Below are positions 26,641-34,871 of a stretch of 64,000 nucleotides of DNA, piece by piece. The notes under the pieces are model-generated. The model searched no databases and had not been told where the DNA came from. It saw nothing but the letters and a program-made list of their open reading frames with translations. The translations under genes were made by a program, and so were the position numbers. This DNA comes from Leeuwenhoekiella sp044542075. GTDB taxonomy: Bacteria; Bacteroidota; Bacteroidia; Flavobacteriales; Flavobacteriaceae. Location: assembly GCF_044542075.1 (NCBI RefSeq), contig NZ_JBITTU010000006.1:186001-250000 (forward strand), written 5' to 3'. How positions within the stretch are numbered: the stretch's first letter is position 1; every line of letters starts with the position of its first letter.

Positions 26641-27173
26641 TAATCTTTTAGAGCAGCATCAAAATCTTGCATCCATTTGCCGTGTACTTTTAATACTTGC
26701 TCAATTACGTCTCGAACACATCCTCTACCGCCTTTTTTATGTGAAACATATTTAGAGACCTCTTTAATTTCTTTAACTGCATCCTGCGGACAGCAAGGTA
26801 AACCCACTATCTGCATTACGGGATAATCAGGAATGTCATCGCCCATATACAAGATGTTCTCTGGGTTTATGTTATTTTTTGATACAAAATCATAAAAAAA
26901 ATCTATTTTAGAATGAGCTCCCAGATGAATATCTGTAACTCCTAGTGCTTCTAATCTGCTGCGTACTCCTTCATTAGTGCCGCCACTAATTATACAAATT
27001 TTGAAATTATGATTGAGAGCTGTTTTTAATGCATAACCATCTTTTACATTCATGCTCCGCATCATTTCACCCTGGGTATTAATTAAAAGACTTCCGTCTG
27101 TCATCACACCATCTACATCAAATATAAAAGTGGTAATATCTTTTAGGTGTTCTTTGTAACTCTTATCACTCAT
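26640..27173 (-). CDS. kdsC: KdsC-type 3-deoxy-D-manno-octulosonate 8-phosphate phosphatase
   Basis: This 177-residue HAD-superfamily C0-type phosphatase removes phosphate from KDO-8-P in lipopolysaccharide core synthesis. Catalytic D19 and D21 lie in IFDVDGVMTDG, the second motif is IISGG, and the Mg-binding motif is YMGDDIPDYPVM. The compact cap-less form agrees with tetrameric KdsC. It overlaps the upstream DUF2520 gene by 8 nt, so the two are co-translated. Its stop codon merges into a bidirectional terminator. Confidence 0.88.
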   Translation of the reverse strand: MSDKSYKEHLKDITTFIFDVDGVMTDGSLLINTQGEMMRSMNVKDGYALKTALNHNFKICIISGGTNEGVRSRLEALGVTDIHLGAHSKIDFFYDFVSKNNINPENILYMGDDIPDYPVMQIVGLPCCPQDAVKEIKEVSKYVSHKKGGRGCVRDVIEQVLKVHGKWMQDFDAALKD

Positions 27174-27921
27174 AATGTTTTAAAATTGATTGGGTTAGGG
27201 TATTATATATAGCTCGTTGACCTGTTCTCGTCAAAGCACTTAATTGTTTATCTATTGTAATAGTATCACCTCGCTTAGCTGGTCCTGTTTGAGAATTTTC
27301 GGGTCCCAGGGCAAAAGCTTTTTCAATTGTTTCTTCTAATAATGGTTTTAACAAATTGAAAGAAACCCCATTATCATAACATAGCTGTTTTGCTTCGGTA
27401 AGAATATGATTGCTAAAATTATTACTGAAAACAGCAGCTAAATGCAAAGCTGCACGCTCTGTTGAATTTACAGCATAGCTCTCCGCATTTAAACTTTCTG
27501 AAAGAGATTTCAAAATAGATAAATCACCTTCAAGCTTTACTTCAATACAAAAGGGTATTTTACTGTAATTCAGTTTTTTTGATTTTGTAAATGTTTGTAA
27601 TGGATAAAATACACCATAACGTTTAAGTGTATTTAAAACTTCTATTGATGTGCTTCCTGATGTATGCACAATAAGCGAGTCAATACCCTCTAGCTCATTA
27701 CAAATTTCTGAAATGACCACATCGCTTACAGCAATAATAATTACATCAGATTTATGTGTTTTAGTTAGGGTAGTAGTGGTACTGGCAAACTCTTTAAAAT
27801 CTACTAAAGATTTTTGATTTCTTCCTGCAACAAATTGCAGGTTAATGCCTTGCGCAGTACTAAATGCATGTGCAAGGTGAAATGCTACATTGCCGGTACC
27901 TATAATTGAAAGAGTAATCAC
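27166..27921 (-). CDS. Rossmann-fold DUF2520 dehydrogenase-like protein
   Basis: The 251-residue protein starts at GTG with LSIIGTGNVAFHLAHAF, a GxGxxA nucleotide-binding loop. It continues as a ProC-like Rossmann domain (to about 150) and a helical DUF2520 dimerisation domain containing AALHLAAVFSNNFSNH. NADP-dependent oxidoreductase activity is likely but the substrate is unknown. The gene sits 8 nt into kdsC, a pairing seen in other flavobacteria. A -7 box ends 4 nt before the GTG, suggesting a leaderless mRNA. Confidence 0.82.
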   Translation of the reverse strand: MITLSIIGTGNVAFHLAHAFSTAQGINLQFVAGRNQKSLVDFKEFASTTTTLTKTHKSDVIIIAVSDVVISEICNELEGIDSLIVHTSGSTSIEVLNTLKRYGVFYPLQTFTKSKKLNYSKIPFCIEVKLEGDLSILKSLSESLNAESYAVNSTERAALHLAAVFSNNFSNHILTEAKQLCYDNGVSFNLLKPLLEETIEKAFALGPENSQTGPAKRGDTITIDKQLSALTRTGQRAIYNTLTQSILKHYE

Positions 27922-27925
27922 TTTT

Positions 27926-27933
27926 CAAATGTA
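27926..27933 (-). promoter_or_regulatory. Promoter -7 box (TACATTTG), probable leaderless start
   Basis: The minus-strand box ends 4 nt before GTG 27921, so transcription should start at or within 1-2 nt of the start codon. Confidence 0.55.
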
Positions 27934-27999
27934 CATAAAATCGACGTAAAATGTAAGTAATAGCAAGCCTTAAACCTTTATTAATGCTCTTTTGTTTTG

Positions 28000-28007
28000 T
28001 ACCTTTG
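28000..28007 (+). promoter_or_regulatory. Promoter -7 box (TACCTTTG) for ccsBA
   Basis: The box ends 27 nt before ATG 28035, with TTTA at 27977-27980 spaced 19 nt as a possible -33. It rules out the open-frame start at 27984, which lies upstream of it. Confidence 0.6.
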
Positions 28008-28034
28008 CGCCATCAAAAAAATGGCTTTTTTACC

Positions 28035-31000
28035 ATGCAAAAACGTATCACAGATTTCCTGTTTTCTACCCGATTAATGGCTCTTTTATTTATTGTGTAT
28101 GCTGTAGCAATGGCTACAGGAACAATACTTGATGCAGGGCAAGAAACTTCACCCACACCCTATACCAGAGAGCTCGTATATGAGGCCTGGTGGTTTGAGC
28201 TCATTCACCTTATGTTTATAGTTAACTTTGTGGGTAACATAGCACGCTTCAAACTATGGCGCAGAGCAAAATGGTCTACACTTTTATTACACTTATCGTT
28301 TATACTAATCATTTTTGGAGCAGCCTGGACGCGTTACGTGGGGTTTGAAGGCGTTATGCCCATACGTGAGGGAGAAACCGAAAATACATTCTTAAGTGAT
28401 CGCACGTATTTAAGTGTTTTTATAGATGGGGAAAAAGATGGTGCGCCTATGCGTCGAAAACTAGATCCTAAACACTTAAATCTATCTACAAGACTAAATA
28501 ATGATTTTAACTGGGAGACAGATTTTGCAGGTAAACCGGTGAGTATTTCATTTTCAAAATTTATAGATGGGGCAGAAGAAGGTCTTATTGAAGATACAGA
28601 GGGTATTAATCAATTAAAAATTGTTGAAGCAGGTGACGGGCAACGCCACGAGCATTATATTGAAGAAGGTCAGGTTGCAAGTATTCACAATGTTCTTTTC
28701 GCCTTAAACACGCCTACTGATGGTGCTATTAATATAGGTTTTGATGGGGAGAATTATACCATACAAACACCTTTTGGCGGAAGTACCCGAGTTATGGCTA
28801 CTCAAACTGATTATGAGGTTGCTAAAGATTCTGTTCAAGAATTAAAACTACGATCTCTTTACCAGTTAGGAGGAATGCAGTTTGTAATCCCAGAGCCGGT
28901 AATGAAAGGTAAAAACGGAATTGTAGAAGCTTTTCCTAAACAAAAAGGACAGGCAGATGCTCTTTTTGTAAACATTAAGACCGAAGATGGAGAAGAAACA
29001 CTGGGGCTTTTAGGAGGTAAAGGCTATAATAATGAAATGGAGTCTGTAAAAATAGGAGACCTTACCTTTCATATGAATTACGGAAGCCAAGCTGTAGAAC
29101 TTCCTTTTGCAGTAACCTTAAATGACTTTATTGCAGAACGATACCCGGGTACGACAAATGTTTATTCCTCTTACAAGAGTAAAATTACAGTTGTAGAAGG
29201 TGATGATTCAGCATTTGATTACGATATTTTTATGAATCACGTTTTAGATTACAAAGGCTATCGCTTTTTTCAGGCGAGTTTTAGTCCAGATGAGTTGGGT
29301 ACTGTTTTATCTGTGAATCACGATGCTGTAGGTACGTGGATTACCTATATAGGATACTTTTTATTATATCTGGGGCTTATGATTATTCTATTTGATAAAG
29401 GAAGCCGTTTTGGCGACTTAAAGGTTAGACTCGATAAAGTAAAAGCTCGAAAAGCAAAACTTTCTATAGTGGTTATTCTTTTCGCCCTTGGCGGAAATAT
29501 CCTCACAGCACAAGAAGAGCAAGTGGTTGTTGAAAATGGAAATACTGAAATTGTACAGGAACAACCTCAAGATTTTATTCCCGGTACAGCCGTAGTAGAT
29601 GAAGAGAATCACATGCTCCCGAAACAAGCTGAAATTGATTCAATTCTAAAACAAAATACAATTCCTGCAGCAGAAGCAGCCAAATTTGGTAAAATGGTTA
29701 TTCAGGATGATAAGGGCCGTATGATGCCTGTAAATTCGTTTGCAAGTAAGTTACTGCGCAAATTAAGCCGAAGTGATTCTTACCATGGGATGACTGCAGA
29801 TCAGGTTTTTCTGTCTATGGTAGAATCTCCTTTTTTCTGGTATAACGTAGATTTTATCTATTTAAAACCTGCAAATGACAGTCTGCGTGGTATTATAGGT
29901 ATTCCAAAAGATCAGAAGTACGCAAGTGCACTTGATTTTCTAGATAGCCAGGGCCGTAATAAGCTTGATGTATATATTACAAATGCCTATCAGGCTGAAA
30001 TAAAAAACAGTTTTGACAAAGATTTTATAGATATCGCAGAACGTTTAGGTCTGTTGAGTCGTGCCGTTAGTGGTGAGATTTTAAAGATTTTTCCGTTAAT
30101 AGATAATGAAAATAATAAGTGGGTTTCTTATCCTGAATTAAATGAAGCTGGCTATAAAGGGATGGATTCTCTCTACACGAAGCAAATTCTACCTCTGTAT
30201 TTTTCCGCTTTGCGTGAAGGAAAAGATACGGGCGATTTTTCAAAGGCAGATACCTTTCTAAAAAGCATTAGAAGTTTTCAAGAAAAACACGGTAGTGAGA
30301 TTATGCCCTCCCAAGACAAAATAGATGCTGAAGTTTACTACAACAAGCACGATATTTTTACCAAGCTATATTGGATGTACATGCTTGCCAGCGTCTTTAT
30401 GTTTGTATTTGTAATCATACGCATATTTAAAGAAACCCGTTTTATTAAATGGATGGTTTATGCAGGTGGTGGTGCTATACTTATTTTATTTGCATTGCAC
30501 ACACTGGGTCTAATTTGGCGTTGGTATATTTCGGGTCATGCACCGTGGAGTGATGCTTATGAGTCTATTTTATATGTAGGTTGGGCAACTATGTTTTTCG
30601 GTCTTGCCTTTGGTAGAAAAAGTTCACTTACCATTGCCAGTACAGCTTTTGTTGCTGGTTTTATACTATGGGGAGCGAGTATGAACTGGTTAAATCCTGA
30701 AATTGCGAATCTTCAGCCTGTTTTAGATAGTTATTGGTTAATGATACACGTAGCGGTAATCGTAGCGAGTTACGGGCCGTTTACCTTAGGTATGATTTTA
30801 GGTCTTGTTTCTTTATTATTAATGCTGCTTACAAACAGTAAGAATAAATTAAAAATGGAACTCAACATTAAAGAGCTTACCATTATTAATGAGATGGCTC
30901 TTACCGTAGGTTTGGTTATGCTCACGATAGGAAACTTCTTAGGTGGACAATGGGCTAATGAAAGCTGGGGTCGCTACTGGGGATGGGATCCTAAAGAAAC

Positions 31001-31277
31001 CTGGGCACTTATAAGTATAATGGTTTATGCGTTTGTTATACATATGCGTTTAGTACCCGGTTTACGTGGTAGATGGTTCTTTAATTTGATGTCTATTTTA
31101 GCATATGGTAGTATTATGATGACCTATTTTGGAGTTAATTTTTGGCTTTCTGGATTGCACAGTTATGCGAGCGGTGAGAATATTTTAAATTTAAATAGAG
31201 CGCTCGGTATTATGGGCGGTGTAATTGTATTTGCATTGATCGCTTATCCTAAATACAAGAAATTTTACAAGAAGTAA
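28035..31277 (+). CDS. Fused cytochrome c biogenesis protein CcsBA (System II)
   Basis: The 1080-residue protein (from ATG 28035, MQKRITDFLFSTRL) fuses the ResB/CcsB module (four N-terminal helices and a large periplasmic domain, about 1-480) to a CcsA module (about 790-1080). It carries heme across the membrane and attaches it to apocytochrome c. The CcsA heme-handling WWD region reads GGQWANESWGRYWGWDPKETWAL; conserved His residues flank it (SGHAPWSDAYE, MIHVAVIVASYGPF). Fusion is common in Bacteroidota. The extra region around 550-760 is a linker of unclear function. Confidence 0.9.
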   Translation: MQKRITDFLFSTRLMALLFIVYAVAMATGTILDAGQETSPTPYTRELVYEAWWFELIHLMFIVNFVGNIARFKLWRRAKWSTLLLHLSFILIIFGAAWTRYVGFEGVMPIREGETENTFLSDRTYLSVFIDGEKDGAPMRRKLDPKHLNLSTRLNNDFNWETDFAGKPVSISFSKFIDGAEEGLIEDTEGINQLKIVEAGDGQRHEHYIEEGQVASIHNVLFALNTPTDGAINIGFDGENYTIQTPFGGSTRVMATQTDYEVAKDSVQELKLRSLYQLGGMQFVIPEPVMKGKNGIVEAFPKQKGQADALFVNIKTEDGEETLGLLGGKGYNNEMESVKIGDLTFHMNYGSQAVELPFAVTLNDFIAERYPGTTNVYSSYKSKITVVEGDDSAFDYDIFMNHVLDYKGYRFFQASFSPDELGTVLSVNHDAVGTWITYIGYFLLYLGLMIILFDKGSRFGDLKVRLDKVKARKAKLSIVVILFALGGNILTAQEEQVVVENGNTEIVQEQPQDFIPGTAVVDEENHMLPKQAEIDSILKQNTIPAAEAAKFGKMVIQDDKGRMMPVNSFASKLLRKLSRSDSYHGMTADQVFLSMVESPFFWYNVDFIYLKPANDSLRGIIGIPKDQKYASALDFLDSQGRNKLDVYITNAYQAEIKNSFDKDFIDIAERLGLLSRAVSGEILKIFPLIDNENNKWVSYPELNEAGYKGMDSLYTKQILPLYFSALREGKDTGDFSKADTFLKSIRSFQEKHGSEIMPSQDKIDAEVYYNKHDIFTKLYWMYMLASVFMFVFVIIRIFKETRFIKWMVYAGGGAILILFALHTLGLIWRWYISGHAPWSDAYESILYVGWATMFFGLAFGRKSSLTIASTAFVAGFILWGASMNWLNPEIANLQPVLDSYWLMIHVAVIVASYGPFTLGMILGLVSLLLMLLTNSKNKLKMELNIKELTIINEMALTVGLVMLTIGNFLGGQWANESWGRYWGWDPKETWALISIMVYAFVIHMRLVPGLRGRWFFNLMSILAYGSIMMTYFGVNFWLSGLHSYASGENILNLNRALGIMGGVIVFALIAYPKYKKFYKK

Positions 31278-31320
31278 AGTGGTACTAGTTGTTACTATAA
31301 ATTTCAATTTAAAAAAATAA

Positions 31321-31354
31321 AAAAAGGGAGATCGCGTAAGCTTTCTCCCTTTTT
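31321..31354. terminator. Bidirectional terminator between ccsBA and fumC
   Basis: AAAAAGGGAGA (31321-31331) pairs with TCTCCCTTTTT (31344-31354) across a 12-nt loop; T-tracts occur on both strands. Confidence 0.8.
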
Positions 31355-31379
31355 TATATTTATGTGTTTGCTAACTTAT

Positions 31380-32774
31380 TTAAAGTTCTCCTACCATATC
31401 TTCAGGTTTTACCCATTCATCAAATTCTTCGGCGGTAACATAACCTAGATTAACAGCTTCTTCTTTTAACGTAGTGCCATTATCGTGTGCTGTATTTGCA
31501 ATTTCCGCAGCTTTATAATAGCCTATTTTAGTATTTAATGCAGTAACAAGCATTAAAGAATTATCAAGCATCGTTTTAATACGAGCGTGATTTGGCTCAA
31601 TACCTGCAGCGCAATGTTCTTCAAAGGAAATACAAGCATCCCCTATAAGTTGAGCGCTGTGTAAAAAGTTTGCGGCCATAACCGGCTTAAACACATTTAA
31701 CTCATATTGACCTTGCATCCCGCCTACAGCGATAGCCATGTCATTACCTATAACCTGAGCGCAAACCATAGTGATTGCTTCACATTGGGTAGGATTTACT
31801 TTACCAGGCATAATAGAAGAACCCGGTTCATTTGCGGGAATCGTGATTTCACCAATTCCTGAGCGTGGTCCACTGGCAAGCAATCTTATATCATTTGCAA
31901 TTTTATTTAAAGAAACCGCAAGTTGCTTTAGTGCACCGTGAGATTCTACAATAGCATCGTGTGCGGCAAGAGCCTCAAACTTATTATCAGCCGTTTTAAA
32001 GGGCTGTTCTGTAAATTTTGCAATGTATTCTGCTACCAGAACATCATAGCCTTTAGGTGTATTTAATCCGGTACCTACCGCGGTACCACCCAGAGCTAGT
32101 TCAGAAAGGTGATCTAGTGTATGCTCAAGAGCTTTTATACCGTGATCTAATTGAGACACATATCCTGAAAATTCCTGACCCAGAGTTAGGGGAGTAGCAT
32201 CCATTAAATGTGTACGACCTATTTTAACCACTTCGCGGAAATCATCTGACTTTTGCTTGAGTGTATTTCTAAGTTTAATAACGCCCGGAAGGGTAACTTC
32301 CATCACTTTCTTATAGGCAGCAATATGCATTCCTGTAGGGAACGTATCGTTTGAAGATTGTGATTTATTCACATCGTCATTTGCTTGTAATGTTTTGCCT
32401 CCATCGCCTAAAGTATTTCCCGCTAAAACATGAGCACGGTTTGCAATTACCTCATTAACGTTCATATTGCTTTGCGTTCCAGAACCGGTTTGCCAGATAA
32501 CAAGCGGAAATTGGTCGTCGTGTTTCCCTTCTAAAATCTCATCACAAACAGCTGCAATCTGATCTCTTTTTTCATCAGACAAAACTCCCAATTCTGCATT
32601 AGTGTAAGCAGCAGCCTTTTTTAAATAGGCGAAACCATAAATAATTTCAATAGGCATAGATGCTGCGGCACCTATTTTAAAATTATTACGGGAACGTTCA
32701 GTCTGTGCTCCCCATAATTTGTCTGCCGGTACATTAACATCACCCAGCGTGTCTTTCTCTATTCTATATTCCAT
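31380..32774 (-). CDS. fumC: Class II fumarate hydratase
   Basis: The 464-residue iron-independent fumarase reversibly hydrates fumarate to malate in the TCA cycle. The superfamily signature GSSIMPGKVNPTQ (about 316-328) and the early motifs KLWGAQTERSRNNF and TGSGTQSNMNVNE are clear. The length equals that of E. coli FumC. It is monocistronic, with a -7 box (TATTTTTG, 32804-32797) 22 nt upstream and a shared terminator downstream. Confidence 0.95.
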   Translation of the reverse strand: MEYRIEKDTLGDVNVPADKLWGAQTERSRNNFKIGAAASMPIEIIYGFAYLKKAAAYTNAELGVLSDEKRDQIAAVCDEILEGKHDDQFPLVIWQTGSGTQSNMNVNEVIANRAHVLAGNTLGDGGKTLQANDDVNKSQSSNDTFPTGMHIAAYKKVMEVTLPGVIKLRNTLKQKSDDFREVVKIGRTHLMDATPLTLGQEFSGYVSQLDHGIKALEHTLDHLSELALGGTAVGTGLNTPKGYDVLVAEYIAKFTEQPFKTADNKFEALAAHDAIVESHGALKQLAVSLNKIANDIRLLASGPRSGIGEITIPANEPGSSIMPGKVNPTQCEAITMVCAQVIGNDMAIAVGGMQGQYELNVFKPVMAANFLHSAQLIGDACISFEEHCAAGIEPNHARIKTMLDNSLMLVTALNTKIGYYKAAEIANTAHDNGTTLKEEAVNLGYVTAEEFDEWVKPEDMVGEL

Positions 32775-32796
32775 TATGATTTTTTTAGTGGTTGAA

Positions 32797-32804
32797 CAAA
32801 AATA
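32797..32804 (-). promoter_or_regulatory. Promoter -7 box (TATTTTTG) for fumC
   Basis: Exact TAnnTTTG match on the minus strand, ending 22 nt before the fumC ATG; no clear -33 TTG. Confidence 0.5.
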
Positions 32805-32893
32805 ATAGTTTGTCTTTAATAACTGCAGTTTAGGGTAGTTATAAATCTCTGTTTTAATTGAAAATTGTATTGCATATTAAGGAAGATTATCGC

Positions 32894-32901
32894 TAAATTT
32901 G
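32894..32901 (+). promoter_or_regulatory. Promoter -7 box (TAAATTTG) for small membrane protein
   Basis: The box ends 21 nt before ATG 32923. Its last three bases are the TTG at 32899, which a naive ORF reading takes as a start codon. Confidence 0.55.
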
Positions 32902-32922
32902 CCACAAGACAAAACCCATATT

Positions 32923-33096
32923 ATGTTCGAATTTGATCAATACTTAGGCTTCTTAGCATTTTTAACCATTTTAACAATAGGTTTCTGGTTAATGATATTT
33001 TTAGTTTCCATTCTTCCATATTGGATTGGTGGTGCTTTTGTAGAACGTATGAAAGAAATACGTGAAAAAAAGAAAGCTAATAATGTGAATTCTTAA
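32923..33096 (+). CDS. Small membrane protein of unknown function
   Basis: The 57-residue product (MFEFDQYLGFLAF...) has one long hydrophobic segment at about 8-37, enough for one or two close helices, and a basic tail (MKEIREKKKANN). A TTG start eight codons earlier is rejected because it is part of the -7 box. I do not recognise the family. It has its own promoter between fumC and a hypothetical secreted protein. Confidence 0.65.
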   Translation: MFEFDQYLGFLAFLTILTIGFWLMIFLVSILPYWIGGAFVERMKEIREKKKANNVNS

Positions 33097-33134
33097 GTAT
33101 TACATTATATATAATAAAATTGTCGTGTATAGAT

Positions 33135-33992
33135 TTAATTGGTTTCAACTAATAAAACTCCATTTCGGCCTGAACTCCCGTAAAAAGCAATCGCCCCTTT
33201 ACCAAATATAGCGTATGATTTGATATCTTCTAATGTATAGGAATTTAAATGAGCAATTTTAGCAGGCTTTTTATTTATTAGAATAAGTGGAAAGTTTTGA
33301 TGATTTGTTTCTTCAGTAATATTTAATTCATCCCTAATTTTCTTTTCAGCTTTTATATAAAAATCTGTTTTATCGACATCTTCATTTAAGAAGTGATCAA
33401 TTTGAACACTAGACATTCCCCATGTATAACCACCGGGTTCTAAACTATTGATAAAATTACTTTTGAATTTATCTGTATCTATATTTTCAGATAAAATATC
33501 ATGTAGTTCACGTATCGTATTACAATCTTTACAAGACCTGTGAAAGGGTGACCAATAACTAATGACCTTGTACTCATCTTTAGTAGCAATTTCTATATAA
33601 ATATAAAATCCGTCTAAACCGCGAAATGAATCTCCAGAGAGTTCTTCAAAACTTATAGTTTTAAATTCATCAAAAATTTTACGCGATTGGGTGTTGGTAA
33701 TTGTATTAGTTGCAATTACTGGCGAATTACCTCCCGTATAAATTTTATAGTTAGCGGAGACCTCATCTGCAGAATAATAATTCAAAGTGAAGATAGTATG
33801 CTGTTCCCAGATTCTAATATTTAAAGAGTCTTTTGAGGTTTCCAGATCCTCTAATTGAAACTGTTTAAGTTTTTCAGGTAATTTTTTAAAAAAAAGACTG
33901 TCAATATTATTTTCTGGTAAAATAACTGTTTTCTGACTGTACGATATTTCAATACTCAATAGAAAAATAAAAAAAAATAAACTTCTTAGCAT
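33135..33992 (-). CDS. Secreted protein with TonB-plug-like C-terminal segment
   Basis: From ATG 33992 the product is 285 residues with signal peptide MLRSLFFFIFLLSIEISYSQ. The middle (about 50-200) is unrecognised and includes a C-x2-C pair in SCKDC. The last 45 residues read NKKPAKIAHLNSYTLEDIKSYAIFG followed by AIAFYGSSGRNGVLLVET. This resembles the end of a TonB receptor plug (AIYGSRGxxGVILITT) but no barrel follows. The gene begins 1 nt after the flavodoxin-like gene, so expression is coupled. The function is unknown. Confidence 0.6.
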   Translation of the reverse strand: MLRSLFFFIFLLSIEISYSQKTVILPENNIDSLFFKKLPEKLKQFQLEDLETSKDSLNIRIWEQHTIFTLNYYSADEVSANYKIYTGGNSPVIATNTITNTQSRKIFDEFKTISFEELSGDSFRGLDGFYIYIEIATKDEYKVISYWSPFHRSCKDCNTIRELHDILSENIDTDKFKSNFINSLEPGGYTWGMSSVQIDHFLNEDVDKTDFYIKAEKKIRDELNITEETNHQNFPLILINKKPAKIAHLNSYTLEDIKSYAIFGKGAIAFYGSSGRNGVLLVETN

Positions 33993-33993
33993 A

Positions 33994-34719
33994 TTAACGA
34001 TATTCCGGGTTTTCAAAATTCCAGCGTTCCCCATTGTTCCATTGTTCACGTGAATTTCCATAATTTGAGTAACCATCATTTCGCTTTAACATAGAAGCGA
34101 TATGAAGTAGGTTATAAGTCATAAATGTTGTATTTCTATTAGTAAAATCACTATCAAAACCTACTGGCGTGTTCAGTTTTTCATCATTCCAAACCTGGTC
34201 TCCATAACTAGGGCCCGGTCCTACCTTGCCAATCCAACCACAATCTGCTTGTGGTGGTATTGAGTATCCTACATGCTGCAGAGAATAAAGTATGCCCATT
34301 GCACAGTGTTTTATTCCATCTTCATTTCCTGTTATAATACAACCACCAACTTTTCCGTAAAAAACATACTGTCCTTTGTCATTGACTTTTCCGCTCATCG
34401 CATAAAGGCGCTCAATCAATTTTTGAGTTTCAGATGATTTCTCGCCTAACCAAATAGGAGTACCAATTATTAAAATATCTGCTGCTATAATTTTTTTGTA
34501 AAGTTGAGGCCATTCATCGGTTTCCCAGCCATATTCTGTCATGTCTGGATAAACACCACTTGCAACATCATGATCAATAAAGCGTATTTCTTCAAATGAG
34601 ACATTTTCTTTCTTGAGAATCTCTTTTGAGACATTCATTAATGTGGAAGTGTGACTTTTTTGTGGTGATTTTTTTAAAGTACAATTGATATAAATTGCGT
34701 TGAGATTACTAAAATCCAT
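33994..34719 (-). CDS. Flavodoxin-like / NADPH-dependent FMN reductase family protein
   Basis: From ATG 34719 the product is 241 residues: LNAIYINCTLKKSPQKSHTSTLM forms the FMN phosphate-binding loop, and IIAADILIIGTPIWLGEKSSETQKLIERL is the conserved flavodoxin strand-loop-helix. GQYVFYGKVGGCIITGNEDGIKHC follows, a typical reductase segment. It likely binds FMN and reduces quinones or other acceptors. An upstream extension to 34788 has no family support. It leads a two-gene operon with the secreted plug-like protein. Confidence 0.78.
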   Translation of the reverse strand: MDFSNLNAIYINCTLKKSPQKSHTSTLMNVSKEILKKENVSFEEIRFIDHDVASGVYPDMTEYGWETDEWPQLYKKIIAADILIIGTPIWLGEKSSETQKLIERLYAMSGKVNDKGQYVFYGKVGGCIITGNEDGIKHCAMGILYSLQHVGYSIPPQADCGWIGKVGPGPSYGDQVWNDEKLNTPVGFDSDFTNRNTTFMTYNLLHIASMLKRNDGYSNYGNSREQWNNGERWNFENPEYR

Positions 34720-34810
34720 ATGACTATAATTTTGTATTCCACTGTAATTTACGAATACAAAATGAAACTCCGCATTTTTAAAAATCAAATACCATTACTA
34801 AAATAACGTA

Positions 34811-34849
34811 AAAAAAGAAACGCCAGATTATGAAAATAATCTGGCGTTT
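34811..34849 (-). terminator. Rho-independent terminator after the mannitol dehydrogenase gene
   Basis: AAACGCCAGATTAT (34818-34831) pairs perfectly over 14 bp with ATAATCTGGCGTTT (34836-34849), loop of 4 nt. On the minus strand a run of T's follows (34811-34816). Confidence 0.9.
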
Positions 34850-34871
34850 AAAATTTTATATAAATAGTAAG

